From positions 1,426,001 through 1,490,000 of the forward strand of contig NZ_CP139986.1 in NCBI RefSeq assembly GCF_034424175.1: a stretch of DNA of 64,000 bases, read 5' to 3'. Under the pieces are notes generated by a model. That model was given only the letters and a program-made list of their open reading frames with translations. It searched no databases and was not told the origin of the DNA. Positions 15,279-23,873 of the stretch are shown here, piece after piece. The stretch comes from Kluyvera intermedia. Its GTDB lineage: Bacteria > Pseudomonadota > Gammaproteobacteria > Enterobacterales > Enterobacteriaceae. Made by a program: the position numbers and the translations under genes. Positions within the stretch are counted from its first letter, which is position 1. Every line of letters starts with the position of its first letter.

Positions 15279-17291
15279 ATGTCTTACGCCATGGAAGAAC
15301 TGCTCGCGCAGGCCGCGCGAATGAAGCAGGCTGGCATTCGCCGCCTGCTGGTGGTCAGCGGTGATAGCGCATGGTGCGAGCAGCAGGCGCAGGCGTTTCG
15401 TCGGGCGGTTGCCGCCGATGTGTTATGGGTTGGTCTCCAGGCGACCAGCGAGCCATCTTGCTTACCTTCAAAGTTGACGACGCTACTGGGACGCGAGTTT
15501 CAACACGCCATCTTTGATGCTCGTGAAGGTTTCGATGTTTCAGCCTTTGCCGCACTGTCGGGTACGTTGCGCGCCGGAAGCTGGTTGATGCTATTAGTGC
15601 CGCAATGGCACCACTGGCGTCAGCGCCCGGATGCTGATTCCTTACGCTGGAGTGACGCACCAGAGCCTATATCAACCCCCCATTTTGTTGACCACTTTTG
15701 CCACACGATAACCGCCAGCACCCAGACGCTTATCTGGCGGCAGGAGCAACCATTGCCGTCGCTGCCTGAAACCCACTGGCCTGAATGGCATCAGGCGAAC
15801 GGTAAGCCGGAGCACGAACAGCAGGCGATTCTGAAGGCGTTATCGAATACCACCGAGCAGGTCTGCGTGATAACGGCGGAACGCGGGCGAGGAAAGTCGG
15901 CGCTAGCGGGGATGCATATTCAACAACTGCGCGGTGAAGCTATCGTCACTGCACCTTCACGCGCTTCAGCAGAGGTGATTGCCACTTTTGCCGGAGAACG
16001 TTTCCGCTTTATGGCTCCCGATGCATTGCTGGCGTCTGACATTGTTGCAGACTGGCTGGTGGTTGATGAAGCGGCGGCGATCCCTGCACCTTTACTCAAA
16101 AAACTGATTGCCCGTTTTCCCCATACTTTGCTGACCACCACCGTACAGGGCTACGAAGGCACCGGTCGGGGATTTTTACTGAAATTGTGTGCCGGGTTCC
16201 CACGTCGACATGATTTTATCTTAAATCAACCGATTCGCTGGGCTGCGGGATGCCCGCTGGAAGATGTGGTTAACGATGCGCTGATCTTTCACGACGACAG
16301 CTTTACCTCGCCTCCAAAGGGTGATCTGAGGTTTCTGCCAGTCACCCAATCGGCATGGCAACAGCAACCGGAACTTCCACTGGCGCTCTATCAGCTTCTC
16401 TCCGGGGCGCATTACCGCACCTCGCCGCTGGATCTGCGCCGTATGATGGACGCGCCGGGGCAACATTTTTTCTGTGCTCAAAGTACCGGTGGCCCCGCAG
16501 GCGCGCTGTGGCTGGTCGATGAGGGGGGATTAACCCCTGAATTGAGCCAGGCGGTGTGGGCGGGCTTTCGTCGTCCACGAGGTAATCTGGTGGCACAATC
16601 GCTGGCGGCGCACGGCGGTAGTCCACTGGCAGCGACGCTGACCGGACGGCGGATCAGCCGTATTGCGGTACATCCTTTACGCCAGCGTGAAGGTATCGGT
16701 CAAACGCTGGTAATGCAGGCACGACAAAGCGCCGAGGGCTGTGATTATTTATCGGTTAGCTTTGGCTACACCGATGAGCTGTGGCGTTTCTGGCAGCGTT
16801 GTGGTTTTACGCTGGTGCGAATCGGTACCCAGCGTGAGGCCAGCAGCGGCTGTTACGCTGCAATGGCGCTATGCCCGATAACCGCGGCGGGAGCATCGCT
16901 CATGCAGCGAGAACATGCTCGTTTATGCCGCGAATGGCACTGGCTCCAGCATTGGGTTGATGAAAAAGTCCCACTACCTTACAGGACAGACACTACGCTT
17001 ACCGATGATGACTGGCAGGATCTGGCAGGATTTGCTTTCGCTCATCGCCCGCTGCTGGCCGTGCTGGCGAGCTTACATCAGCTAAGTGAACGGGCGGGCT
17101 TGCCGCTTCCGGCGCTGCGTGGACGCCTGCGGGGGGAGCAAGAAGGTGAGATCTGCATGCAACTGGGCATTAACGGGCGTAAGGCGCTGCTGGTGCGACT
17201 GCGCGACGAGGTGGCTGAAGCAATGCGAACGGTAGACTCCAAACGCACCACACAGCTCATGGAACAGATTCAGCAACTGCAATTTTTTTAA
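15279..17291 (+). CDS. tmcA: tRNA(Met) cytidine acetyltransferase TmcA
   Basis: Acetylates the wobble cytidine (ac4C34) of elongator tRNA-Met using acetyl-CoA and ATP. Seen: an N-terminal domain, an RNA-helicase-like module with Walker A GRGKSALAG and Walker B LVVDEAAAIPAP, and a GNAT module with RISRIAVHPLRQREGIG. The start at 15279 gives 670 residues, close to the E. coli 671; ATG 15291 is a good alternative. An open frame back to 15219 overlaps ypfJ and is not used. Confidence 0.95.
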   Translation: MSYAMEELLAQAARMKQAGIRRLLVVSGDSAWCEQQAQAFRRAVAADVLWVGLQATSEPSCLPSKLTTLLGREFQHAIFDAREGFDVSAFAALSGTLRAGSWLMLLVPQWHHWRQRPDADSLRWSDAPEPISTPHFVDHFCHTITASTQTLIWRQEQPLPSLPETHWPEWHQANGKPEHEQQAILKALSNTTEQVCVITAERGRGKSALAGMHIQQLRGEAIVTAPSRASAEVIATFAGERFRFMAPDALLASDIVADWLVVDEAAAIPAPLLKKLIARFPHTLLTTTVQGYEGTGRGFLLKLCAGFPRRHDFILNQPIRWAAGCPLEDVVNDALIFHDDSFTSPPKGDLRFLPVTQSAWQQQPELPLALYQLLSGAHYRTSPLDLRRMMDAPGQHFFCAQSTGGPAGALWLVDEGGLTPELSQAVWAGFRRPRGNLVAQSLAAHGGSPLAATLTGRRISRIAVHPLRQREGIGQTLVMQARQSAEGCDYLSVSFGYTDELWRFWQRCGFTLVRIGTQREASSGCYAAMALCPITAAGASLMQREHARLCREWHWLQHWVDEKVPLPYRTDTTLTDDDWQDLAGFAFAHRPLLAVLASLHQLSERAGLPLPALRGRLRGEQEGEICMQLGINGRKALLVRLRDEVAEAMRTVDSKRTTQLMEQIQQLQFF

Positions 17292-17367
17292 CTGACTCAT
17301 TCAGTTAAATGGCATGGTCATTATTCTGGTGCGGCGTAAACTGACCGACAAAACCAAGGAGACAGCC

Positions 17368-18066
17368 ATGACACACGATCATTTTGTTGTTCAAAGCCCC
17401 GCGAAGCCCGCTCAACAGCTACTGCTGTTGTTTCATGGCGTGGGCGATAATCCGGTGGCAATGGGACAAATTGGTAGCTGGTTTGCGCCGCTGTTCCCGG
17501 ATGCATTAATCGTCAGCGTCGGTGGTGTTGAGCCGTGTGGGCCCGCGCCGGGACGCCAGTGGTTTTCCGTGGCGGGTGTTACCGAAGAAAACCGCCAGGC
17601 GCGCGTTGATGCGATTATGCCTACCTTTATCGACACAGTTCGCTACTGGCAAAAACACAGCGGCGTCGGCCCACAGGCTACAGCGCTTATCGGTTTCTCT
17701 CAGGGGGCGATTATGTCGCTTGAAGGCATTAAAGCCGAGCCGATGCTGGCATCCCGTGTCATTGCTTTTAATGGCCGTTTCGCAACCATGCCGGAAAAAG
17801 CGAGTGTATCGAACACGGTGCATCTTATTCACGGCGGTGAAGACCGGGTGATTGATCTTGCCTGGGCGGTAAAAGGGCAGGAAGCGATTCTGGCTGCGGG
17901 TGGTGATGTGACGTTGGATATCGTTGAGGATTTAGGTCATGCCATTGACGATCGCAGCATGCAGTTCGCGCTGGATCATTTGCGCTATACCGTACCTAAG
18001 CACTATTTCGATGAAGCGTTAAGCGGCGGCACGCCGAAAGATGATGATGTTATTGAAATGATGTAG
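17368..18066 (+). CDS. ypfH: Alpha/beta-hydrolase esterase YpfH
   Basis: 232-residue serine esterase of the phospholipase/carboxylesterase family. The nucleophile elbow is GFSQGA, with Asp and His of the triad in GGEDRVI and DLGHAID. The start at 17368 follows AAGGAG and equals the E. coli length. Physiological substrate unknown. It converges on ypfN across a GC hairpin. Confidence 0.94.
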   Translation: MTHDHFVVQSPAKPAQQLLLLFHGVGDNPVAMGQIGSWFAPLFPDALIVSVGGVEPCGPAPGRQWFSVAGVTEENRQARVDAIMPTFIDTVRYWQKHSGVGPQATALIGFSQGAIMSLEGIKAEPMLASRVIAFNGRFATMPEKASVSNTVHLIHGGEDRVIDLAWAVKGQEAILAAGGDVTLDIVEDLGHAIDDRSMQFALDHLRYTVPKHYFDEALSGGTPKDDDVIEMM

Positions 18067-18079
18067 CAGTAGAGTTGAT

Positions 18080-18104
18080 CCCGGCGTCGCTGTGCAACGC
18101 CGGG
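18080..18104. terminator. GC-rich hairpin between ypfH and ypfN
   Basis: CCCGGCGT (18080-18087) pairs with ACGCCGGG (18097-18104) around a 9-base loop. There is no T-run, so it may be a weak terminator or a solitary REP-like hairpin between the convergent genes. Confidence 0.5.
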
Positions 18105-18116
18105 TATCGCACCGAA

Positions 18117-18317
18117 CTATTTCTTCGGCTGATCCTTTTTCGGCCAATCGTCGTCATCGTCCCACTTGTCATTGCAGTCGCGATGCGGCGGCAGCTCGGG
18201 TTTGTTGGCGAGAAACTTCTTATGATCGACGCGACTAAGATCCTTAACCACGTTGATGAGTACCCCGACCAAAAAAACCAGCACCAGAATCCACCAGTAT
18301 TTTGATAGCCAATCCAT
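18117..18317 (-). CDS. ypfN: Small membrane protein YpfN (UPF0370)
   Basis: 66 residues: one N-terminal membrane helix (about 5-25, WWILVLVFLVGVLINVV) followed by a charged cytosolic tail rich in Lys and Asp with the repeat-like DDDDW and a KKDQPKK end. Same size and sequence type as E. coli YpfN; function unknown. It lies 30 bp downstream of dapE on the same strand and is likely co-transcribed. Confidence 0.93.
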   Translation of the reverse strand: MDWLSKYWWILVLVFLVGVLINVVKDLSRVDHKKFLANKPELPPHRDCNDKWDDDDDWPKKDQPKK

Positions 18318-18347
18318 GCGTTTTACCTCTTACTTACCATTGCGCCA

Positions 18348-19475
18348 TCAGGCGACAAGTTGTTCCATAATTCGCTGATACATCCGCGCCAGCATCTGCA
18401 GGTCGGCGGCGTTAACACATTCATTTATTTTATGAATAGTAGCGTTAACTGGCCCCAGCTCGACAACCTGAGCGCCCATCTGGGCAATAAAACGCCCGTC
18501 TGACGTGCCGCCGGTGGTCAGCAGTTGTGGTTCTATTTCATTATAGTGCGCGATGGCGTTTACCACTGCATCCACTAACTTTCCGCGTGCGGTCAAGAAC
18601 GGCTGCCCGGAGATCCACCAGTCGACGGAATAGCGTAGCTGATATTTCTCCAGCAGCGCTACGACGCGTGCTTTGATCATCTCATCCGTCAGTTCGGTGC
18701 TGAAGCGGAAGTTAAACTGGACAAACAGATCGCCTGGGATCACGTTATTGCTGCCGGTACCGGCTTTAATATTGGCAATCTGCATGCTGGTTGGCGGGAA
18801 GAATTCATTACCTTTATCCCACTCGATAGAGACCAGCTCATTCATCCACGGTGCGGCGCGGTGAACCGGGTTATCGGCCAGATGCGGGTAGGCGACATGT
18901 CCCTGAACGCCATGAATGGTCAGGTTGCAGGTCATCGATCCGCGGCGACCGTTTTTCACCACATCGCCCACGACTTCGGTGCTGGAAGGCTCGCCCACGA
19001 GACAGTAATCCAGTCGCTCGTTGCGGGCCATCAAGGCTTCAACCACTTTCACCGTACCGTGGGTGGCGCTGGCTTCTTCATCAGAGGTGATAAGGAAGGC
19101 CAGGCGGCCCTGGTGGTTAGGGTGCTGGGCAACAAAACGTTCGGCGGCAATTACCATCGCGGCCAGCGAGCCTTTCATGTCGGCGGCGCCTCGGCCAAAC
19201 AACATGCCATCACGAATAGTGGGTTCAAACGGTGGATTAATCCACCGGTTGGCATCGCCGGCTGGTACCACATCGGTGTGACCCGCAAACGCCAGGGTTT
19301 CCCCTTTACCGCGCCAGGCCCAGAAATTCTGGGTATCGCCAAAATCCATCGGCTCAATGGTAAAACCTGCTGCACGCAGACGTTCGATCATTAACGCCTG
19401 GCAACCCGCGTCATCCGGGCTAAGAGAAGGGCGGCGAATAAGCTGCTGAGCCAGCTCAATGACTGGGCAAGACAT
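18348..19475 (-). CDS. dapE: Succinyl-diaminopimelate desuccinylase DapE
   Basis: 375-residue M20 di-zinc hydrolase that converts N-succinyl-LL-diaminopimelate to LL-diaminopimelate and succinate in lysine and peptidoglycan precursor synthesis. Metal ligands are visible in FAGHTDVVP (His), GAADMKGS (Asp bridging), TSDEEA (Glu-Glu with general base) and TIHKINECV (His near the C-terminus). yffB lies 55 bp upstream on the same strand. Confidence 0.98.
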   Translation of the reverse strand: MSCPVIELAQQLIRRPSLSPDDAGCQALMIERLRAAGFTIEPMDFGDTQNFWAWRGKGETLAFAGHTDVVPAGDANRWINPPFEPTIRDGMLFGRGAADMKGSLAAMVIAAERFVAQHPNHQGRLAFLITSDEEASATHGTVKVVEALMARNERLDYCLVGEPSSTEVVGDVVKNGRRGSMTCNLTIHGVQGHVAYPHLADNPVHRAAPWMNELVSIEWDKGNEFFPPTSMQIANIKAGTGSNNVIPGDLFVQFNFRFSTELTDEMIKARVVALLEKYQLRYSVDWWISGQPFLTARGKLVDAVVNAIAHYNEIEPQLLTTGGTSDGRFIAQMGAQVVELGPVNATIHKINECVNAADLQMLARMYQRIMEQLVA

Positions 19476-19530
19476 AAACTAGACCTCGTTATATTTCGGT
19501 ATCTGCAAACAGGAAAATAGGGCAGTAGCT

Positions 19531-19890
19531 CTAACGCGTTTGCGCAAGCCATTGGCCGTAACTGGCGTCACTAAAACCCAGCAGCATAGGCTGTGCGGGC
19601 GCGCAGAGCAATGGGCGTTTAATGATTGCTGGCATTTCCAGCATCAGCGCGGCGGCGGCATCGGCGTTGTTCACCTCTGCGCGGACGCTTTCATCTAGCT
19701 TGCGCCAGGTAGTGCCGCGAGTATTCAGCAGCGCTTCCCAACCAAGCTCGTCAATAAAACTCTTCAAAAGCTCAGGTGATAAACCATCGACGCGGTAATC
19801 GTGAAAACGATATTCAACCTGATGGTCATCCAGCCAACGACGGGCTTTTTTAATTGTGTCGCAATTCTTTATTCCATAGAGGGTTGTCAT
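19531..19890 (-). CDS. yffB: ArsC/Spx-family protein YffB
   Basis: 119-residue thioredoxin-fold protein with the N-terminal IKNCDTIKKARRWL, whose single Cys is the likely redox residue. Known family member upstream of dapE in E. coli, reported there to bind glutathione; function unclear. First gene of a probable yffB-dapE-ypfN run. It is distinct from YfgD at 6915 in the same window. Confidence 0.93.
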   Translation of the reverse strand: MTTLYGIKNCDTIKKARRWLDDHQVEYRFHDYRVDGLSPELLKSFIDELGWEALLNTRGTTWRKLDESVRAEVNNADAAAALMLEMPAIIKRPLLCAPAQPMLLGFSDASYGQWLAQTR

Positions 19891-20247
19891 GTTCCACCTT
19901 TATATCAGCAGGTTTTAGGGGATTCGAATATACACGTTATTCCATAGGCCGCCCGTTTTAATTTCCTGAACGTAAAGCGGCTGAAAGTCGTACAGTTTAT
20001 CATGCTGACTACGACTTAAGTTGTAGTTCGGTTGTGTTGTCTTACTGAAAATTATTATCATATTGTTAACTCACCTGAGAGTATTTCAGAATATTGCTGT
20101 TCGTCACATTAAATGTCAAAATTCCGGACCATAGTGACCTCAAGCCGTAAACACAGGTTGGCAGCGACAATCAAAGGAATCGGATAAACCGTATTCACAG
20201 GTCATACATTAGTACGTAAAATACGCATAATAATAAGAGAGGTTGTT
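19891..20247. other. 357-bp gap upstream of yffB and ypfM
   Basis: AT-rich, without any open frame of note before ypfM. It must contain the minus-strand promoter of yffB and the plus-strand promoter of ypfM. I recognise no operator. AAGAGAGG at 20235-20242 is the ribosome binding site of ypfM. Confidence 0.6.
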
Positions 20248-20307
20248 ATGATCGAACGTGAACTAGGGAACTGGAAAGATTTTATTGAAGTGATGCTTCG
20301 TAAATAA
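20248..20307 (+). CDS. ypfM: 19-residue microprotein YpfM
   Basis: A 19-codon gene, MIERELGNWKDFIEVMLRK, with AAGAGAGG six bases upstream. The peptide matches E. coli YpfM as I recall it, a small protein detected experimentally there. It should form one amphipathic helix with a basic C-terminus and has no signal sequence. It lies beside the convergent acrD gene with a shared bidirectional terminator. Such identity over 19 codons outside E. coli argues for selection on the peptide. Function unknown. Confidence 0.85.
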   Translation: MIERELGNWKDFIEVMLRK

Positions 20308-20395
20308 TTTTCGGTAATGTGAGTTGGGCGCTGTGTTCTTTCAATCGCCATGATGGTGTCGTTGTTGTACAGAGTAGTTGACCGCATTTCAAAGC

Positions 20396-20428
20396 AAAAA
20401 GGCGACATATTGTTATGTCGCCTTTTTT
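20396..20428. terminator. Bidirectional terminator between ypfM and acrD
   Basis: GGCGACATA (20401-20409) pairs with TATGTCGCC (20414-20422) around TTGT, with five A before and six T after. It can terminate both the plus-strand ypfM transcript and the minus-strand acrD transcript. Confidence 0.9.
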
Positions 20429-20433
20429 GTTTC

Positions 20434-23400
20434 TTATTCCGGCTTCTCTTTCAACGGGAAGCGTCTGCGCACCAGCACAAAGAATAACGGTACGAAGAAA
20501 ATAGCCAGAACGGTGGCTGATACCATCCCGCCCACGACGCCGGTTCCTACCGCGTGCTGGCCACCTGAGCCAGCACCGGTGGTTAGCGCCATCGGCAGTA
20601 CGCCAAAAATGAAGGCCAGGGAGGTCATCAAAATTGGCCGCAGGCGCTGGCGGCAGGCTTCCAGCGTCGCTGTCATCAAATCTTCGCCTTTCTGATTCAT
20701 ATCATTGGCAAATTCTACAATCAGAATGGCGTTCTTTGCCGACAGCCCGATAACCGTTAATAAACCGACCTGGAAGTAAACATCGTTCTCCAGACCGCGC
20801 ATCCAGGTTGCCAGCAGTGCGCCGATAACCCCAAGCGGGACTACCAGCATGACGGAGAACGGCACTGACCAGCTTTCATAGAGTGCAGCCAGACACAGGA
20901 ATACCACCAGCATGGAAATGGCATACAGGGCAGGAGCCTGCGCACCAGACAGACGTTCCTGGTACGACATTGCCGTCCATTCCAGGCCGAATCCCGCCGG
21001 GAGTTTTTGCACCAGATTTTGCATCACGTCCATTGCGGTACCGGTACTTACGCCCGGCGCGGCTTCACCGACGATCTCTACGGCAGAATACCCGTTATAG
21101 CGCTCCAGTCGAGGAGAACCGGTTTCCCAGCGTGAGGTGGCGAAAGCAGAGAATGGCACCATCTGACCTGTGTTATTACGCACGTACCACAGATTGATAT
21201 CTTCCGGCAGCATTCGGTATTTGGCGGCGGCCTGGACGTAGACTTTCTTCACACGACCGCGATCCATAAAGTCGTTAACGTAGCTTGAGCCCCATGCGGT
21301 TTGCAGCGTGTCATTGATGTCATCAATGGAGACGCCCAACGCCTGTGCTTTGCGCTGATCGATATCCACCTGCAATTGCGGGCTGTCATCCAGACCGTTG
21401 TGACGAACGCGGGTCAGTTGTGGATCGTTATCTGCCATCTCTAGCAGTTGGTCACGGGCAGCCATTAGCGCATCGTGCCCGGCACCGGCGTGATCCTGAA
21501 GCTCCATATCAAAACCGGCGGAACTGCCCAGCCCGCTAATGGCCGGTGGGCTGCTGGCGAAGACGCGTGCTTCTTTAATCTTATTCAGCGCTTTGGTGGC
21601 GCGTTCAATAATGGCAAACGAGGTGCCGGTGGTGCTGTCGCGCGCGTCCCAGTCCTTCAGGCGTACAAACATACGCGCGACGTTTTGACCATTACCGCCG
21701 GGGCCGGAGCCGATAGTGGCAAAGATAGAGGTCACATTATCGGCTTCATGTTTAAAGAAATAATCTTCCACTTTCTCGACGACCTTCAGCGTTTGTTGCT
21801 GAGTGGCCCCGCTGGGTAACTGGACTGAGGTGGTAAACATACCGCGGTCTTCCAGCGGCAGGAAGGAAGAAGGCAGGCGCAGGAATAAGAAGACCATGCC
21901 GCCAAGCAGAAGCACGTAAATCAGCATCCAGCGCACGCTGCGGTGCAGAATTTTTGCTACGCCGGATTCATAACGGCGCGAGCTGGCATCGAACTTGCGG
22001 TTAAACCAGCCGAAGAACCCTCGGGTGCCGTGGACTTCGCCTTTTTGTATTGGTTTCAAAAGTGCTGCGCACAATGCTGGTGTCAGGATCATCGCCACCA
22101 GTACTGACAGCACCATGGCCGAGACGATGGTTATCGAGAACTGCCGGTAAATGGCGCCGGTGGTGCCGCCGAAGAAGGCCATGGGGATAAATACCGCCGA
22201 CAGCACCATGGCGATACCGACCAGCGCCCCCTGAATTTGCCCCATCGATTTGCGAGTGGCTTGCCTTGGCGTCAGCCCCTCGGTGCTCATAATACGTTCG
22301 ACGTTTTCGACGACCACAATGGCATCGTCCACCAGCAGCCCGATGGCAAGCACCATCGCAAACATGGTCAGGGTGTTGATACTGTATCCAAAGGCATACA
22401 GGACCGAGAACGTCCCCATCAGTACGACAGGTACTGCAATCGTCGGGATAAGCGTGGCGCGGAAATTCTGCAAGAACAGGTACATCACCAGGAATACCAA
22501 CAGCACGGCTTCCAGCAGCGTTTTGACCACGTCTTTAATCGATGCTTTTACAAACGATGTGGTCTCGTAGGCGACTTTATATTCCAGCCCGTGCGGGAAG
22601 TACTGCTTGAGTTCATCCAGGCGCTGGATGACGCGCTCAGCGGTAGCCATTTCGTTCGCGCCAGAGGCAAGCTTAATACCCAGGCCGGAGGCCGGGTTCC
22701 GGTTGTAACGGCTTAGGTAATCGTATTTTTCCGCTCCCATCTCGATGGTGGAAACATCGCCCAGCGTGACGTCTGACCCATCCTGGTTCACACGCAATGT
22801 GATGTCGCGAAACTGCTGCGGCGTTTGCAGCAGGGACTGAGCATTGATGGTGGCATTCAGCGCCTGCTTATCGACCGATGGCGTACCGCCAAGTTGCCCG
22901 ACTGCAATCTGCGCGTTTTGAGATTTGATGGCGTCGGTCACGTCGGCGGCAGTCAACTGGAAGCTGTTAAGTTTGGCCGGATCCAGCCAGATACGCATGG
23001 AATACTGGGAACCATAGGCATCAATATCGCCCACGCCGTCGACGCGGCTTAGCGGGTCCTGGATGTTACTGGCGACATAGTCGGAGATATCTTGCTTATC
23101 CATACTGCCATCGGTGGAAACGAAGGCGATGGTCAGGATGTTGGTATCGCCGGTTTTACGTACCGTAACGCCCTGAGTCTGTACCGCCTGCGGCAATTTG
23201 TTCATGGCGCTTTGTAGCTGGTTTTGCACCTGCTGCACGGCTTCATCCGGGTCAGTACCGGCGACAAAGCTCAGGGTGATGCTGGCCTGGCCAGTGGCGC
23301 TGCTTTGCGATGACATGTACATCAGGTTATCGATGCCGGTCATGTTCTGTTCAATGACCTGAGTGACGGTGTTTTCTAGCGTCTGCGCGGATGCACCCGG

Positions 23401-23547
23401 ATAGTTGGCCGTGACGCGCACGTTCGGTGGAGCGAGGTCTGGATACTGTTCAACGGGCAGGGAAAATATCGCCAGAGTACCGGTCAGGCACAATAGGATT
23501 GCCAACACCCAGGCAAAAATGGGGCGATCGATAAAGAAATTCGCCAT
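20434..23547 (-). CDS. acrD: RND multidrug efflux pump AcrD
   Basis: 1037-residue inner-membrane RND pump which, with AcrA and TolC, exports aminoglycosides and other amphiphilic drugs; exact E. coli length. Begins MANFFIDRPIFAWVLAI (TM1), has large periplasmic loops after TM1 and TM7, and carries the proton-relay pair Asp-Asp in GLLVDDAIVVVENVER (TM4). It lacks a linked adaptor gene, as is usual for acrD. In E. coli it responds to BaeSR and CpxAR; I could not confirm a box upstream here. Confidence 0.97.
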   Translation of the reverse strand: MANFFIDRPIFAWVLAILLCLTGTLAIFSLPVEQYPDLAPPNVRVTANYPGASAQTLENTVTQVIEQNMTGIDNLMYMSSQSSATGQASITLSFVAGTDPDEAVQQVQNQLQSAMNKLPQAVQTQGVTVRKTGDTNILTIAFVSTDGSMDKQDISDYVASNIQDPLSRVDGVGDIDAYGSQYSMRIWLDPAKLNSFQLTAADVTDAIKSQNAQIAVGQLGGTPSVDKQALNATINAQSLLQTPQQFRDITLRVNQDGSDVTLGDVSTIEMGAEKYDYLSRYNRNPASGLGIKLASGANEMATAERVIQRLDELKQYFPHGLEYKVAYETTSFVKASIKDVVKTLLEAVLLVFLVMYLFLQNFRATLIPTIAVPVVLMGTFSVLYAFGYSINTLTMFAMVLAIGLLVDDAIVVVENVERIMSTEGLTPRQATRKSMGQIQGALVGIAMVLSAVFIPMAFFGGTTGAIYRQFSITIVSAMVLSVLVAMILTPALCAALLKPIQKGEVHGTRGFFGWFNRKFDASSRRYESGVAKILHRSVRWMLIYVLLLGGMVFLFLRLPSSFLPLEDRGMFTTSVQLPSGATQQQTLKVVEKVEDYFFKHEADNVTSIFATIGSGPGGNGQNVARMFVRLKDWDARDSTTGTSFAIIERATKALNKIKEARVFASSPPAISGLGSSAGFDMELQDHAGAGHDALMAARDQLLEMADNDPQLTRVRHNGLDDSPQLQVDIDQRKAQALGVSIDDINDTLQTAWGSSYVNDFMDRGRVKKVYVQAAAKYRMLPEDINLWYVRNNTGQMVPFSAFATSRWETGSPRLERYNGYSAVEIVGEAAPGVSTGTAMDVMQNLVQKLPAGFGLEWTAMSYQERLSGAQAPALYAISMLVVFLCLAALYESWSVPFSVMLVVPLGVIGALLATWMRGLENDVYFQVGLLTVIGLSAKNAILIVEFANDMNQKGEDLMTATLEACRQRLRPILMTSLAFIFGVLPMALTTGAGSGGQHAVGTGVVGGMVSATVLAIFFVPLFFVLVRRRFPLKEKPE

Positions 23548-23873
23548 TAGGATCTGGACCTCATGTTATTCATTTTTATACGTACTGAATTGCGTCAGAC
23601 ACTGTAGCCGCAAGGCTGCCAGCAATCGTGGAGAAAATAAGAAGATAATGTAAATTATCATGCCGCTGTGGCGAAATGATTTGCACATTCTTACGTTCCA
23701 CCCTACAGCGGTGTGAAACGTAATTTCATTTAAGCTGAAAATTATTGATCTGCCACATCATACTGATAAATAGTCGTCGTTTCTGGGCAAATGGACATTG
23801 CCTGGAAGGTGATTCCTCAGCTAATAAATAGGACCTATAAATATAAGGCTTTTTAACCATAGGCTGAGAAAGT
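23548..23873. other. 326-bp divergent gap acrD-aegA
   Basis: Holds the promoters of acrD (minus) and aegA (plus). K-12 has the nitrate sensor gene narQ between these two genes; no trace of it is visible here. AT-rich towards aegA. No operator recognised with confidence. Confidence 0.55.

Noticed and set aside
22237..22716. 159-codon open frame antisense to acrD
   Set aside because: Overlaps the conserved TM region of acrD on the other strand; sequence reads as the complement of hydrophobic codons.
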